Below the pieces are notes generated by a model. The model saw nothing but the letters and a program-made list of their open reading frames with translations, searched no databases and was not told where the DNA came from. The position numbers and the translations under genes are program-made. DNA of 64,000 nt from Agarilytica rhodophyticola (GTDB lineage Bacteria; Pseudomonadota; Gammaproteobacteria; Pseudomonadales; Cellvibrionaceae), in the NCBI RefSeq assembly GCF_002157225.2, contig NZ_CP020038.1:1883001-1947000 (forward strand). The letters run 5' to 3'. Positions 29,530 through 38,892 of this stretch are shown here, one piece after another. How positions within the stretch are numbered: the stretch's first letter is position 1; each line of letters opens with the position of its first letter.

Positions 29530-30878
29530 TTTTTGCGTAATGGCATCTGATATTTTGAGATCACATTGTCTAAAACTTGGTTACACCTAGTTTTTTAAAT
29601 CTATATCCCATCATGCTCAGCCTGCCTAATTGTAGCGTCCCAATTTACCCTCATACTTTGAACCAAATTATTCATCATGCCATTGCGGTATAAATGCACA
29701 GTATTACCCCACTACTATCGTACACTAAAATAGCAGTGCCACATTATCATTATAACATTTGTAGATAACAAGAAGCCGAAAAAAAAGAGCTTTTGCCCCT
29801 TGGTGATGTTTGTTTTAATGCTCAAGCAGCGTACATTGAAAAGACCATGTGTCGTCTTCAATCTCAGAAGAATGATATTTCTCTTTGATATCCAAACCCA
29901 TTTTGTTCTAAGCTACTTGATAAGTTCTTCGTGTTACCGCCAGTGAAGTTGCACAGGGTATGAGTAGTGGTCACGACTTTTTTGTTTCTCAGGCGGCTTC
30001 GATCAAGCTAACTAAACACAATCTAAGCCACAGTCTCCCATTACCTTCTTAAGAGCTAATAATCAAAGCTAAAAACCCTGCGTCAAAGGTAGCGATCCCC
30101 ATTTTGGCGTATTCCAACTCTTTAATACTATAGCCTCCAATATCGTCATTATTGAAAGGTTTTATGGTCGGGGAATAAGTAATTCGATTTTTAATATCTG
30201 TATTGGTACTCTACTATAAATATAGGCCTATAGCATTCGCGAACAGGATACAACATTTTCGTTCTTTGTTTAATCTCTCGATACGTTCACGCAAAACCAT
30301 TTTACATACTCCAAGCCCACTAATAGTAACAGAAAATCCCCCTCGCTGTGAATGAATTTTAATAATATCAAAGATGTCTTTTTATCATGAGAATAAATGT
30401 CACTTTTCTCACTAAAAAGGTGAAGTGGTGATCCCTAGATAACATCATGAACTGTTATTCACCGTCGTGAGAAAGGATATCGAAGGATAGGTGGAGCACT
30501 CCAGCGAGGAAAGCTTCGGAAATAACAGAAAGCTAAGAAAAAATACTCGCGTGCAAATTGATCTACAATATCAAGCACGAGATTTTACCGGAAATTATAC
30601 ATGGGTAAATTACTGCCTTAGCTAGGAATCTAGTTGCAAGGATAATTTGGCTAAAAGTGCATGAATACTACGACGCTAATTTGGGAAATAACATTTTAAT
30701 AGTAAAAACCCGCTAGCGGGACTGAATGCTGCGTATATAAAGCAATGTGGCAATTATCGCTCGAGCGAAGCAAATATTGCTTCCCTTGGGAGTTTTGATG
30801 TAGATACTTGTATGTGGCCATGAAAAAGTCAGTTATGGCGTTTTCAATAACATTAATTGTTTAACCACAGGACAATGT
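29530..30878. other. Gene-free 1.3 kb, decayed sequence
   Basis: Stop codons crowd all six frames. A CCCGCTAGCGGG palindrome near 30707 and short A/T runs are the only structure I noticed. On the minus strand near 29900 a short stretch (TSLAVTRRTYQ) looks faintly like a transposase helix-turn-helix, too little to call. Probably the graveyard of earlier toxin/immunity cassettes. Confidence 0.35.
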
Positions 30879-31829
30879 ATGATCAAGATAGATAAAGCGT
30901 ATTGCCATCAGACAGATAGTGTACTTTCGATATACCAAGTGCGTGATTTACACTTTGATGAAGATAATCCATTTAATGCTAAAAATGCGACTTATGAGTG
31001 TTTGGACGAAGATTGTCATGCTCCCTTGATTGGGGTGAATAGCACTAGTGTGGAATTTAAGAATGCCCCCCATTATCGTTTAAAGCGAGGTCACGAACAT
31101 AGTGAGGCGTGTGACTTTAATAAAGCCACGCACGTGACAAAAGCGGAAGAAGAGCCGAATCAAGAGCGTGATTATAAAGCCTCAGCACACCCAAATGTTC
31201 TACTACTTGAGCGCCAGCCTGTTCCTCGTTGTACAGGCAAACCTCGAAAGCCAAGAGCACCGCGAGACCCTAGCGATGCTCCCATAGCGCTTGATACTGG
31301 ACGAGAACATAACAGTCCTCATGAAACCAGTATCTTAGAACACGTTGTGGAAACATGGTTAGAACATGGCGAGGTATTACGCCGTGTTGCCCTGACTATA
31401 GGGGAGAAAACTAAGTGGTATCCCAATGCTTTTAAATACATAAAATACTTTACAGATGAACGCGGACTCATTTATTGGGGGAATGTAAAAAAAATTAAGC
31501 CCTATGGGCATGGTTACTCAATTACCTTCATGGAAAGGCCTGAATACGAGGGCGATAAGAGGCAAATAGGTATTTATATCACGGATGAGCAAATCAATAG
31601 CTATCGAAAGCGTCGCTTGTTTAGGCGGTACATTGATTCGTTGGTAAACAGTGAAGAGGGTACAGTGCAATGTTACTTTGTGGGTGCTTATCCAGTTTTG
31701 AAAGAGACCGAAGTGGTATATCAAACCGCGAAGGGTGAACAGAGCTTCCGCCCTTTGGAAGTTTATTTAAGTAACCTAGACCATCTTGTGCTTCGGTTTA
31801 ATCGTGATGAAGAGGATACCGATAGCTAA
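30879..31829 (+). CDS. Hypothetical protein with CoiA-like N-terminal zinc site
   Basis: A 316-residue soluble protein. The N-terminal 80 residues contain a candidate metal site: CLDEDC, then HYRLKRGHEHSEAC about 25 residues later, the C-x4-C...H...C layout seen at the N-terminus of CoiA-like and related proteins. A charged Pro/Arg-rich linker (around 105-140) follows. The C-terminal half reads as a small beta-barrel-like domain with IYWGNVKKIKPYGHGYSITF and a long YFVGAYPVLKE stretch. AGGA about 10 bases upstream supports the ATG. It is isolated on both sides by gene-poor DNA, so context gives no role. Function unknown. Confidence 0.7.
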   Translation: MIKIDKAYCHQTDSVLSIYQVRDLHFDEDNPFNAKNATYECLDEDCHAPLIGVNSTSVEFKNAPHYRLKRGHEHSEACDFNKATHVTKAEEEPNQERDYKASAHPNVLLLERQPVPRCTGKPRKPRAPRDPSDAPIALDTGREHNSPHETSILEHVVETWLEHGEVLRRVALTIGEKTKWYPNAFKYIKYFTDERGLIYWGNVKKIKPYGHGYSITFMERPEYEGDKRQIGIYITDEQINSYRKRRLFRRYIDSLVNSEEGTVQCYFVGAYPVLKETEVVYQTAKGEQSFRPLEVYLSNLDHLVLRFNRDEEDTDS

Positions 31830-32254
31830 GTTAAAAAATACGCTAGAAATAAATTAACTTGTACTGGTTGCTGGCAGCGTTGTGCCACTGCTAGATTTTT
31901 AAATTGCTATCACGGCGTCTGCTAGACGTCGCTCCTGCACATCCAGGACTGCGCTGTTGTCAAGTAGTATGTAAAACTAGACTAAAAAATCGCATATAAA
32001 GTGAGGCCACCCATTAGATTACACTTCGATGGTTTCAGTAGTAGTAAAAGAAGTAAGCTATGATCGATTAGGAAACAACTATAGATATTATCTATCTATA
32101 CAAACTTATAGTTTCCATCCGTGAAGTGTAGGTTGTGATGATTCGCGCCGCGTATGCGACTTTAGTAGTAATGTGTAACAGATAAAAAAAGCGTCCTTGC
32201 TGAGTGTTCGTCTTCCTTGGTCTTGCTCCCCCATAGATTATTGAATATTGTTAA
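31830..32254. other. Intergenic region between convergent genes, nothing recognised
   Basis: About 425 bases between a plus-strand and a minus-strand gene. No hairpin with a T-run and no open frame with a start signal was found. Confidence 0.4.
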
Positions 32255-32845
32255 TTAGTCTTCGGCCAAGACCGCCGGGTCTGCTGGAAATGACAACGCA
32301 ATGTTTTCTTCAAAAACAATGCCGCGCAAGTTATGACGCATAAACGTGTCTCTAAAATCGTGTCGGCAATAGATCCCGAGATAGTTATCGTATTCACATT
32401 TAAACAGGGGTAAATGTGTCAGCTTCTCCTCAATAAAATGCAGTGTTGTGACGTAGTCATACTCATTTTTTGCGGAGTGTTTTATATCTAGCCCATTAAA
32501 TTGTTCGGCAACTTTTAGCGGGTTATAAAGATAAGCGCGTGTATCCCCGGAATAGATGGGTAAGAATTCTCCATGCTCTGCCAGCATCTCGTAAAAAATA
32601 CGGTAAGACTTTTCACTCAACAACATACACCCGTAGTCGACGATAAGATCGGGAATGGTCAGCAGTGGCCCTTCTTCAAGAGAATTATGAAAACGGAACT
32701 TAATGGGTTGCCATTGGTGAGTATAATGTACGGCATTAATCTCGATACCAAAAACACTGTAACGGCCTAACTTTTTCAACAGATCGTCGCTATCTAATTG
32801 ATAGGTGGCATAGCGATAAAAGTTAGGATGAATTCTGTAAATCAT
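32255..32845 (-). CDS. DUF1629/Imm11-like immunity protein
   Basis: A 196-residue soluble protein starting MIYRIHPNFY. The core (IPDLIVDYGCMLLSEKSYRIFYEML followed by GEFLPIYSGDTRAYLYNPL) matches the pattern of the DUF1629/Imm11 immunity family, in which a V/I-D-x-G-x-x-L-S-E-K-x-x-x-x-F signature precedes a F-L-P segment and a YxxNPL segment. Such proteins are usually coded next to polymorphic or type VI effectors and bind them in the cytoplasm. The gene to its right is a diverged paralogue on the same strand. No toxin gene is adjacent, so it is probably an orphan antidote. Confidence 0.75.
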   Translation of the reverse strand: MIYRIHPNFYRYATYQLDSDDLLKKLGRYSVFGIEINAVHYTHQWQPIKFRFHNSLEEGPLLTIPDLIVDYGCMLLSEKSYRIFYEMLAEHGEFLPIYSGDTRAYLYNPLKVAEQFNGLDIKHSAKNEYDYVTTLHFIEEKLTHLPLFKCEYDNYLGIYCRHDFRDTFMRHNLRGIVFEENIALSFPADPAVLAED

Positions 32846-32881
32846 GTGAATGATGTCCTTATGGAAATAATATCAACCCGG

Positions 32882-33376
32882 TCAGTTGGCAACTCTTGAC
32901 CATTGCTGTGTTTGCTCTCGACAAAATATCAGCCCGGTTAATGGTATTTTTTCAATAATGTTTTTAAATCGCTGGTGGCAGACAAGCGCGGATGCCTTTT
33001 CTTGGATACCTTTAAAGATTAAGGTATTTTTAGTGGTAGAAATGAGCGTTTTTTTTGTGGCCCGTTTAAGAAATAGGGAAGGGCAGAACACATACCCAAT
33101 ATGGTCGCCTGCATAGACGCGAATAAACGTCCCGTATTTCTCAAGCGCACTGGCGATACAAGGGTAGGCGTGAAGACTGAGATACATTGAATGCTGGTGG
33201 ACAAGAATATCCGGCAACGGAATATCAATCGTGCCTTTGTCAGCGGATGAAAATGTAATATGAGCATGCTGTGGCATATCGCTCTCCCATGTTATAATAC
33301 TGAGGCCGAGTAGCCAGTCGCTATGCAGCGAATATTGGATAGGGGTTGGCCTATCCTGATGAATGCTGTAGAACAT
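32882..33376 (-). CDS. Diverged paralogue of the Imm11-like protein
   Basis: A 164-residue protein. The start at 33376 (MFYSIHQDRP) is chosen because it aligns with the MIYRIHPNFY start of the neighbouring paralogue; a GTG eight codons upstream is possible. The signature region is recognisable but worn: LPDILVHQHSMYLSLHAYPCIASALEKYGTFIRVYAGDHIGYVFCP parallels the neighbour's PDLIVDYGCMLLSEKSY...GEFLPIYSGD...YLYNP. The Asp-x-Gly and Ser-Glu-Lys residues are replaced, so it may recognise another toxin or be drifting. It lies 36 bases upstream of the neighbour on the same strand and is probably co-transcribed. Confidence 0.65.
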   Translation of the reverse strand: MFYSIHQDRPTPIQYSLHSDWLLGLSIITWESDMPQHAHITFSSADKGTIDIPLPDILVHQHSMYLSLHAYPCIASALEKYGTFIRVYAGDHIGYVFCPSLFLKRATKKTLISTTKNTLIFKGIQEKASALVCHQRFKNIIEKIPLTGLIFCREQTQQWSRVAN

Positions 33377-33554
33377 AATGAGAAAAATACATGACCCCAC
33401 GCTAGGGCCAGCGCATAAAAGTGTTAGTTTTTTTTAATTACGTGTTATTCCATGGTAAGAGATCGGCAGAGTCTTGTGTGCTAAAAAGAGCATCCCTGCT
33501 TATGGCTATATCTCCTTAACTCCGGCTTTCTCCTAACAATGCTTATTGCACTCC

Positions 33555-33992
33555 TCATTCCCACTGAAATAACGTTGTATTATGCTTCTCGCTCGCTTCT
33601 TTATGATGAAACTCGACACGCTGATTTACTTCAAACAATGATAGTGCGTGATCAAACTTATAATGAAAGTCAATATCGCCCCTGCGATTGATGGAAACCA
33701 GTGCTTTATTCCACATTGGCACCAGCTGCTCATTGACCATCATGGCATATAGAGCAAAAAAGCTATCTGCTATACCTTTATATTTTTTATTAAGTTCATC
33801 AAACGATTTGTCGTATTTATAATCGCTGTCTAATCGTCGAAACGTAACGTTAATGACAGGGACGGGGTAAATATAACAATAGAGCTGAACCACTTCGGTG
33901 GCTTCATAAAACAAGCTCTGAGTTATCGTTTTTATCGCCGCCATGGCTTTTAGATACGTCGGCTCATACTCATACACTTTTTTTCGATACAT
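33555..33992 (-). CDS. YezG-like (DUF600) candidate immunity protein, copy 3
   Basis: A 145-residue soluble protein. The ATG at 33992 is preferred because GAGGG lies 7 bases upstream; a TTG at 34013 would add seven residues. The C-terminal part (MWNKALVSINRRGDIDFHYKFDHAL) has the W-x-K/R-x...F-x-Y-x-F-D layout of the DUF600/YezG antitoxin family, which neutralises LXG/YeeF-type nucleases in Bacillus. It is the last of three tandem genes with this layout. The antidote role is inferred from family resemblance and neighbourhood. Confidence 0.6.
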   Translation of the reverse strand: MYRKKVYEYEPTYLKAMAAIKTITQSLFYEATEVVQLYCYIYPVPVINVTFRRLDSDYKYDKSFDELNKKYKGIADSFFALYAMMVNEQLVPMWNKALVSINRRGDIDFHYKFDHALSLFEVNQRVEFHHKEASEKHNTTLFQWE

Positions 33993-34009
33993 CCTACACC
34001 CTCGTAAAA

Positions 34010-34465
34010 TCAATGTTGAATAACGTTAGCCGATGTGATGTCGATAACATTGTATGCCTTCTTTAGAAACCGCTTCACACTATACGCACCGTTAAAACAG
34101 AGCTTTAAATGTAGGGTATCCCAGATGATCTTATCACTATAAACACTGTTGTATTTTTGTAAGACCCGGCATAACGAGAATATTTTTAATTTGCATACGT
34201 CTGGCATATCCACTTCTTCGATTAAGCCGTGTAAGCCTGTTTCAACGGTAAATTGATAAAAGATGACTTCTTTATCGATAATCTCTACTTTTAAATGAAA
34301 ATTAAAAAAGTCTTCTTTGTATATGCCGAGCAATACATCAATGATTTTATCAATGGTTAACTTGTTGTAATCGTCTTCGGTATTTGTGCAAAAATACCCT
34401 TTTAAATTATCTGGCATGACGTTAGTCATCAGTGTTTCTCCATCACTCGCTAAAAAATAGTCCAC
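34010..34465 (-). CDS. YezG-like candidate immunity protein, copy 2 (diverged)
   Basis: A 151-residue soluble protein from a GTG at 34465. Layout parallels its right-hand neighbour: an N-terminal helix (IDKIIDVLLGIYKE), an antiparallel sheet (FFNFHLKVEIIDKEVIFYQFTVETG), helices, then WDTLHLKLCFNGAYSVKRFLKKAY in place of the W-N-K-A-x-L-x-I...Y-K-F-D strand of its two relatives. The terminal YxFD motif is missing, so the family link is weaker. It overlaps the region of the next gene's optional start, consistent with one operon. Confidence 0.55.
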   Translation of the reverse strand: MDYFLASDGETLMTNVMPDNLKGYFCTNTEDDYNKLTIDKIIDVLLGIYKEDFFNFHLKVEIIDKEVIFYQFTVETGLHGLIEEVDMPDVCKLKIFSLCRVLQKYNSVYSDKIIWDTLHLKLCFNGAYSVKRFLKKAYNVIDITSANVIQH

Positions 34466-34483
34466 ACGGCTAGTAGCATTGTA

Positions 34484-35029
34484 TTAAAAATACGCGTGTT
34501 CCCAGGGTCGAGGATGGGCTTCTTCCAGGCCATCCCACGAATTGATTTTTTTTAAGATATCTGAACTTAATTCAGCGACGACAATAGGGCCGTTCAGCTG
34601 TCGGCTATAGAGCCAATGAATATCGCGATCAAATTTGTATTGAAAGATATAGCGCTGATCATCATGGATAATTAAGCGTGCTTTGTTCCATTTTTGGTTA
34701 AACGGTTTAATGCGAGTACAGTCGTGTAAGATATCTAAGCGTTTATCAAAATATTTTTTCTTATCTACACAATGAAACAAACTGTCCAACGTAAATGGTT
34801 CGTCAACCAAGTGTGTTGCCTCAATAATACGTGTCTTCCTATCAGGCTTAATAAAGTAAAGCTGTACAGGGAAAATAATGTTGGCGTCGCTTATTTCATT
34901 TAGAACCATTGTAATTATTTCTCCCAGCATACACGTAGGTGTATCTTGGTATGGGAGGTCGTTTAAGTTTCCTTCAACTTTATGTGCTGTGACTTTTTTT
35001 AAGTTTGTTGATTTTTTTAAATTATCCAT
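34484..35029 (-). CDS. YezG-like candidate immunity protein, copy 1
   Basis: A 181-residue soluble protein. About 33 Lys/Thr-rich N-terminal residues precede the family-like part, which begins MLGEIITMVLNEI; that internal ATG (34930) is an alternative start. The central strand pair (NIIFPVQLYFIKPDRKTRIIE) and the WNKARLIIHDDQRYIFQYKFDRDIHWLY segment fit the DUF600/YezG pattern best of the three tandem genes. It heads the minus-strand trio, 18 bases ahead of the next gene. Confidence 0.6.
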   Translation of the reverse strand: MDNLKKSTNLKKVTAHKVEGNLNDLPYQDTPTCMLGEIITMVLNEISDANIIFPVQLYFIKPDRKTRIIEATHLVDEPFTLDSLFHCVDKKKYFDKRLDILHDCTRIKPFNQKWNKARLIIHDDQRYIFQYKFDRDIHWLYSRQLNGPIVVAELSSDILKKINSWDGLEEAHPRPWEHAYF

Positions 35030-35595
35030 AACAACATTATTCGGTTGCTAGAAAAAGCTATGTAAAAATAGGTTAATTATATCTACGATATAAAATTCGA
35101 ACTTATAATCGAAATTAATGTCAGCTTAAATTTGAGATTTCAATGCTGGTAAAAATTGTTCTCAAGTTTTTTATCTTTGATACCAAACAAATTACATAAG
35201 TATTACATGGAGTGATTTTAATAAAGAAAAGTCTGCAAAAAAAGTGAGTGTAGGAGGCGATATTCGCGTCTTCTAGCAACCGCAGTTTTTAAAGCGAAAG
35301 AATGGGAAAAAATGCGCCAAGCATGGTGGTTTGACTATTTATTTGTAATAGAAGTTGAAAAAAATATCTGGTTATTACGAAAAAAATCACTTAATTATAA
35401 CTAAGTGCTTGCAAAAGGTTAGGTTTGAAAATAGTATGCGCACACCTCTTAAGGACTACCCTGAAAAAACCTTAACAAAAAAACCGAATAGGCTCACACT
35501 TGATATATGAGCCTAACAAAAGATTGGCTTAAACTGTTCTTAAGAAAAAAAACAATTTCAGACAATATTGTTCTGATGAAATATAAATTATTTTT
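35030..35595. other. AT-rich intergenic region
   Basis: About 565 bases, with poly-A/T runs throughout. The only structure I see is the hairpin listed separately at 35489-35515, plus a weaker AACAATATTGTT-type palindrome near 35565. Confidence 0.4.
35489..35515 (-). terminator. Rho-independent-type terminator of the hydrolase gene
   Basis: TAGGCTCA and TGAGCCTA form a perfect 8-bp stem around an 11-base loop. Read on the minus strand, a run of seven T follows 4 bases after the stem. It lies about 80 bases past the stop codon of the minus-strand hydrolase gene. Confidence 0.65.
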
Positions 35596-36426
35596 TTAAG
35601 CTGCTATAGGAGATTTACCAAGGAGATAGTCACAAATCATATCGATGGTTTCCATAGGTTTTTCAATATGAAATAAATGATCAGTATTAGGGATAAGTCT
35701 AAAAGTGGTATTAGGTATGTTGTCGGCTAATGCTTTACATCGTTTAGGTGTTACATAAGGGTCTAATTCACCTGTAAAGCACATAGTCGGACAGGTAATT
35801 GTTTCTAGTTGACTAGCTTTATAGGACATCAGCCTAATAGAGTTGTATATAAAGCATTTAAATTGATCTTCTGTATATTTTTCTGCTTTTCTTAAAGTTG
35901 CTCTTTTAATTACTTTATGCTTAGGAATAGTTGATGACTCACTTGTAATTAGATCTAAAAAGCCCTTTGAGAACTCTTTAGGTCGATGTAAGCAGTTAGA
36001 CATCATCATAAAAATTTGACTCCATTCTTCTTCTGGAATATCTTGCATCGAGCCAGCAAGTACAAGCTTGTCAATTTTTATGGAGTTCTCCTTTGCATAC
36101 TCTAAGGCCACACCTGTAGCATAACTGCAGGAAACTAAATGAATTGATGAGCTATAAAGTTCATTATTAATAAAGTCTTCTAAACAACTAGCTAAATAGG
36201 ATATGTCGTATGATGGATGTAATGGAGTTGTCATCCCTGTTCCAGGGAGTTCCACTACGTGATAGTCGAAATAACGACTAAGACCAAGATTAAAGTCTTT
36301 GATCGTTTCGATTTCCTGTAAGTTACCCGGTATGAAGACCAGAATTGGCTTTTGAGGGTTAGAAATATGTAAGTGGCGCGCCATTTTTCCTTTAAGACTG
36401 ATATTGCGTATTGTACTGTATTGCAT
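35596..36426 (-). CDS. Alpha/beta hydrolase with unusual nucleophile elbow
   Basis: A 276-residue soluble alpha/beta hydrolase. The fold is seen in ILVFIPGNLQEIE (oxyanion strand), VVELPGTGMTTPLHP, the nucleophile strand HLVSCSYATG with Ser101, Asp222 in TGELDPYV and His250 in NTDHLFHIEKP. The elbow is S-C-S-Y-A instead of the usual G-x-S-x-G. A similar relaxed elbow (SASWGG) and overall order occur in RhlA/PhaG-type acyltransferases that divert hydroxyacyl-ACP, so a lipid or signal-forming role is possible, but length and motif alone cannot prove it. AAAGGT lies 11 bases before the ATG. The gene is divergent from a dual-HTH regulator, which probably controls it. Confidence 0.8.
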   Translation of the reverse strand: MQYSTIRNISLKGKMARHLHISNPQKPILVFIPGNLQEIETIKDFNLGLSRYFDYHVVELPGTGMTTPLHPSYDISYLASCLEDFINNELYSSSIHLVSCSYATGVALEYAKENSIKIDKLVLAGSMQDIPEEEWSQIFMMMSNCLHRPKEFSKGFLDLITSESSTIPKHKVIKRATLRKAEKYTEDQFKCFIYNSIRLMSYKASQLETITCPTMCFTGELDPYVTPKRCKALADNIPNTTFRLIPNTDHLFHIEKPMETIDMICDYLLGKSPIAA

Positions 36427-36635
36427 TTATATATTACCTTTTTGGTTGTTTTGTTGTACACACGCAATTATTGAGATTTGATTTGTTGCTATCAATTAGA
36501 TGATTCTATCAATAGGACTGCACATAACGGTCAAATTAGCCTAGATCAGCCAAAAACACATTATTGCGCCAAAAAGGATTTATGTATGACAATCAGTATG
36601 CAATATCAACAATATTTAAACGTTCCCTAAAATAC

Positions 36636-36665
36636 TTGACATGCATAATAATGTGACGGGAATAT
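36636..36665 (+). promoter_or_regulatory. Sigma-70-type promoter candidate for the dual-HTH regulator
   Basis: A consensus -35 box TTGACA at 36636 is followed after 18 bases by GAATAT (36660) as a fair -10 box. The gene starts 78 bases further on. The 316-base divergent region has no other gene. Confidence 0.45.
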
Positions 36666-36742
36666 CTATATTCACTATCTGGAAGTATTATTTATTTCAT
36701 TTCTACTTTTTAAAACTAAATTCATTTAGCAGTTGTTGAAAA

Positions 36743-37615
36743 ATGCCGAATAAAATTAAAATTGCAACAGAAACAGAACTAAAACTAATAAGCGAAAAAG
36801 AAAAGCAAGCACATGAAGGCTTCGGTTTTGCTCTAAAATGGATATACAACACCCAAGGATGGAAAGGAAATAAAATATGTAAAAAAATTCATGGTTATAA
36901 AGCAAAAACTTGGGATGCTTATGCTCAGCCTGGATATACAAAAAGTCGACCACTACATGCCATCGCCGCATTTTGCTGGTTATCCCAGGTATCAATGACT
37001 GCATTGTATTACGGTGCTAAATTAGAGCAGCTATGGCGAGGCTTTGATAGGGAGTTGGTTCGTATTATTACCTATAGCAATGCGTTAAATAAACAACAAT
37101 TTGAAAGCTTAATTTTAATATTCAGGGATACTATTAAAAATTCAAATCTTGAAAAGGACAAAGAAGTAGATATGTTAATGGAACAACTACATGAATATCC
37201 TGATGAAAAATTTTTAATACCAGAAGCATTGGATCTTGAATCATTTAAGCGTGATTACTACGAATCAGTAGGTAACAAATTAAGAGAACTTCGCATAAAA
37301 AATAATATTGCAGTGGAAGTTATGGCTCATGTTATAGGTGTATCCGTAAATAAATATGTTTCTTTTGAAGCCCCTGATGATTCGACATATATACCTCTTA
37401 GTTTAGCAATGCGCCTTAAGTTCGGTTTGCATTACGACAATACAACAGAATTACTTAGCCGTATGAAAAAATACAGGGGATTCTACCACGCACGATATGT
37501 GCAACAATTAAGAGAATCCGTTTTATCTTTGTTATTAGAGGATACATCATCCTCTGAGAAAATAGCTTTCACTGAACTTGCCAAAAACGTAATGATTTTT
37601 CATTTCAAAATTTAA
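36743..37615 (+). CDS. Regulator with two XRE-like helix-turn-helix regions
   Basis: A 290-residue soluble protein. Two regions look like XRE/Cro helix-turn-helix domains. The first is at about 27-75 (HGYKAKTWDAYAQPG then HAIAAFCWLSQVSM). The second, at about 190-240, is better preserved (GNKLRELRIKNNIAVEVMAHVIGVSVNKYVSFEAPD, followed by IPLSLAMRLKF). An all-helical stretch lies between them and another closes the protein. It is transcribed away from the alpha/beta hydrolase, the usual arrangement of a local regulator and its target. Two DNA-binding domains in one chain would suit binding as a monomer to paired sites in the divergent region. No ligand domain was recognised. Confidence 0.7.
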   Translation: MPNKIKIATETELKLISEKEKQAHEGFGFALKWIYNTQGWKGNKICKKIHGYKAKTWDAYAQPGYTKSRPLHAIAAFCWLSQVSMTALYYGAKLEQLWRGFDRELVRIITYSNALNKQQFESLILIFRDTIKNSNLEKDKEVDMLMEQLHEYPDEKFLIPEALDLESFKRDYYESVGNKLRELRIKNNIAVEVMAHVIGVSVNKYVSFEAPDDSTYIPLSLAMRLKFGLHYDNTTELLSRMKKYRGFYHARYVQQLRESVLSLLLEDTSSSEKIAFTELAKNVMIFHFKI

Positions 37616-37690
37616 CTGACTTTACTAAAACGGTATGCAGCTTGTAATTATTTATTTCTATGCTAATAAGGTAAATCAATTCAAATTATA

Positions 37691-37903
37691 TTACTTTACA
37701 GTAATCCATTCCTTAATATCTTTCATGGCAAAGTTTCTCAGTGCATCTTTTCCTTGGTCATGCCCGTCAAGAAGCCATTGTTCTTCTTTATGCCAGTCTG
37801 TCGATCCGTACCAAATTTTTATAGGGACTATATCTCTATATGAAGTTTCACCGCGATAATTAGTATAAAGAATTTTGACTTTCTTATCTTTTTCAATACT
37901 CAT
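37691..37903 (-). CDS. Small conserved WYL-like protein
   Basis: A 70-residue protein. The sequence YTNYRGETSYRDIVPIKIWYG followed by WHKEEQWLLDGHD and ALRNFAMKDIKEW matches a widespread short family resembling the core of WYL domains (beta hairpin, then W-H-x-E-x-Q-W-x-L and R-x-F-x-x-x-D-I). Function is unknown; full WYL domains sense ligands in regulators and defence systems. It lies convergent to the dual-HTH regulator gene with about 75 bases between them. Confidence 0.7.
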   Translation of the reverse strand: MSIEKDKKVKILYTNYRGETSYRDIVPIKIWYGSTDWHKEEQWLLDGHDQGKDALRNFAMKDIKEWITVK

Positions 37904-38358
37904 TTTATATCACCAATATCATTTATTGTATAAGGTAAAGATACATATACAAATTATTAAATAATCTAGAGGAGCGTATCATAACTAAATACCAAACTCT
38001 CGTTAAAAATAGGCTCCGTTTGTGCACTTTATATCCACCTTCTTTTGTCGATCTTATATAAATTAGAAAGTTCGTTGAGTGGCAGTCGTATTGCTGCTTG
38101 CTGCCCGATGTCTAATGCTGATGTTTCTATATGCAGAACAAGAAATACAAAGCTAAATAAAACCAATCAGTTCGCTGTTGAAAGAGCTTAAAGGCGTTTT
38201 TAACAAACATCGGGCTATTAGAATAATTTTACGGTGTATTGTGGTTGAGAAACCGCCGATAGTTTTTTGCACATTATCAGGTTTTGCCTAGCACAAATAC
38301 GCCAGTTAATTCCGGTAGCGACTTCTTCTGGTGTGGCAAATATATTTTGAAGTGATCA
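37904..38358. other. Gene-free stretch
   Basis: No open frame with a start signal, no hairpin with T-run. Slightly higher GC near 38080-38120 than in the rest. Confidence 0.35.
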
Positions 38359-38619
38359 TTACAGTAATGACCGATGTGTATCAGGGCGGTAAATACCTCC
38401 TGGGTTTCGCGTTCTTTTCCCCTCTACATTCATAGCAGATAGTCGATAATCGTCGACGGATAGCAAGCCACACGCCTTAGAATGAAGCATCACGGGCAAT
38501 GTCCCCTTAGCTTTCATTGCTGGGTTCATTCCCTTAATTTGGGGTGTCATGAAAGACGACGTTTTGCTTATTTGATTTTTACCGATTCTAGACAGAGAGA
38601 CGGCACGTAGAGACTTCAT
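38359..38619 (-). CDS. Doubtful small basic protein
   Basis: An 86-codon frame on the minus strand from an ATG with AAGGAT 9 bases upstream. The product is basic and Ser/Met-rich, without recognisable motifs or clear secondary structure. It may be a fragment of a decayed gene or a chance frame. Confidence 0.25.
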   Translation of the reverse strand: MKSLRAVSLSRIGKNQISKTSSFMTPQIKGMNPAMKAKGTLPVMLHSKACGLLSVDDYRLSAMNVEGKRTRNPGGIYRPDTHRSLL

Positions 38620-38892
38620 TCAACCCGTATCCTTATAATTTTAATGTAGTCTTTAGTGTCATTAGGGTAAAAAGGTTCGATATATGGTACAGGTTTTAGA
38701 TGATTTGTGGCACCATATACTTCTTTTTGGAGCCTATTGCTGAAAGTTAAGTATATCTGAACTTCTTATAATTCTTTATTTGAATAAAAAACTTATCTGA
38801 TTATAACGTTACACAACCATAAAACTATCATCGTGAGATAACAAGTATTATGAGGATGTCCCGTAATACTGCGCTTTCATCTACCACTACCC

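Noticed and set aside
29530-30878. Insertion sequence remnant
   Set aside because: A short helix-turn-helix-like stretch on the minus strand is the only hint; no terminal inverted repeats or target duplication were seen.
35596-36426. Naming the hydrolase rhlA or phaG
   Set aside because: Only the relaxed elbow and the overall order agree; many alpha/beta hydrolases could look the same by eye.
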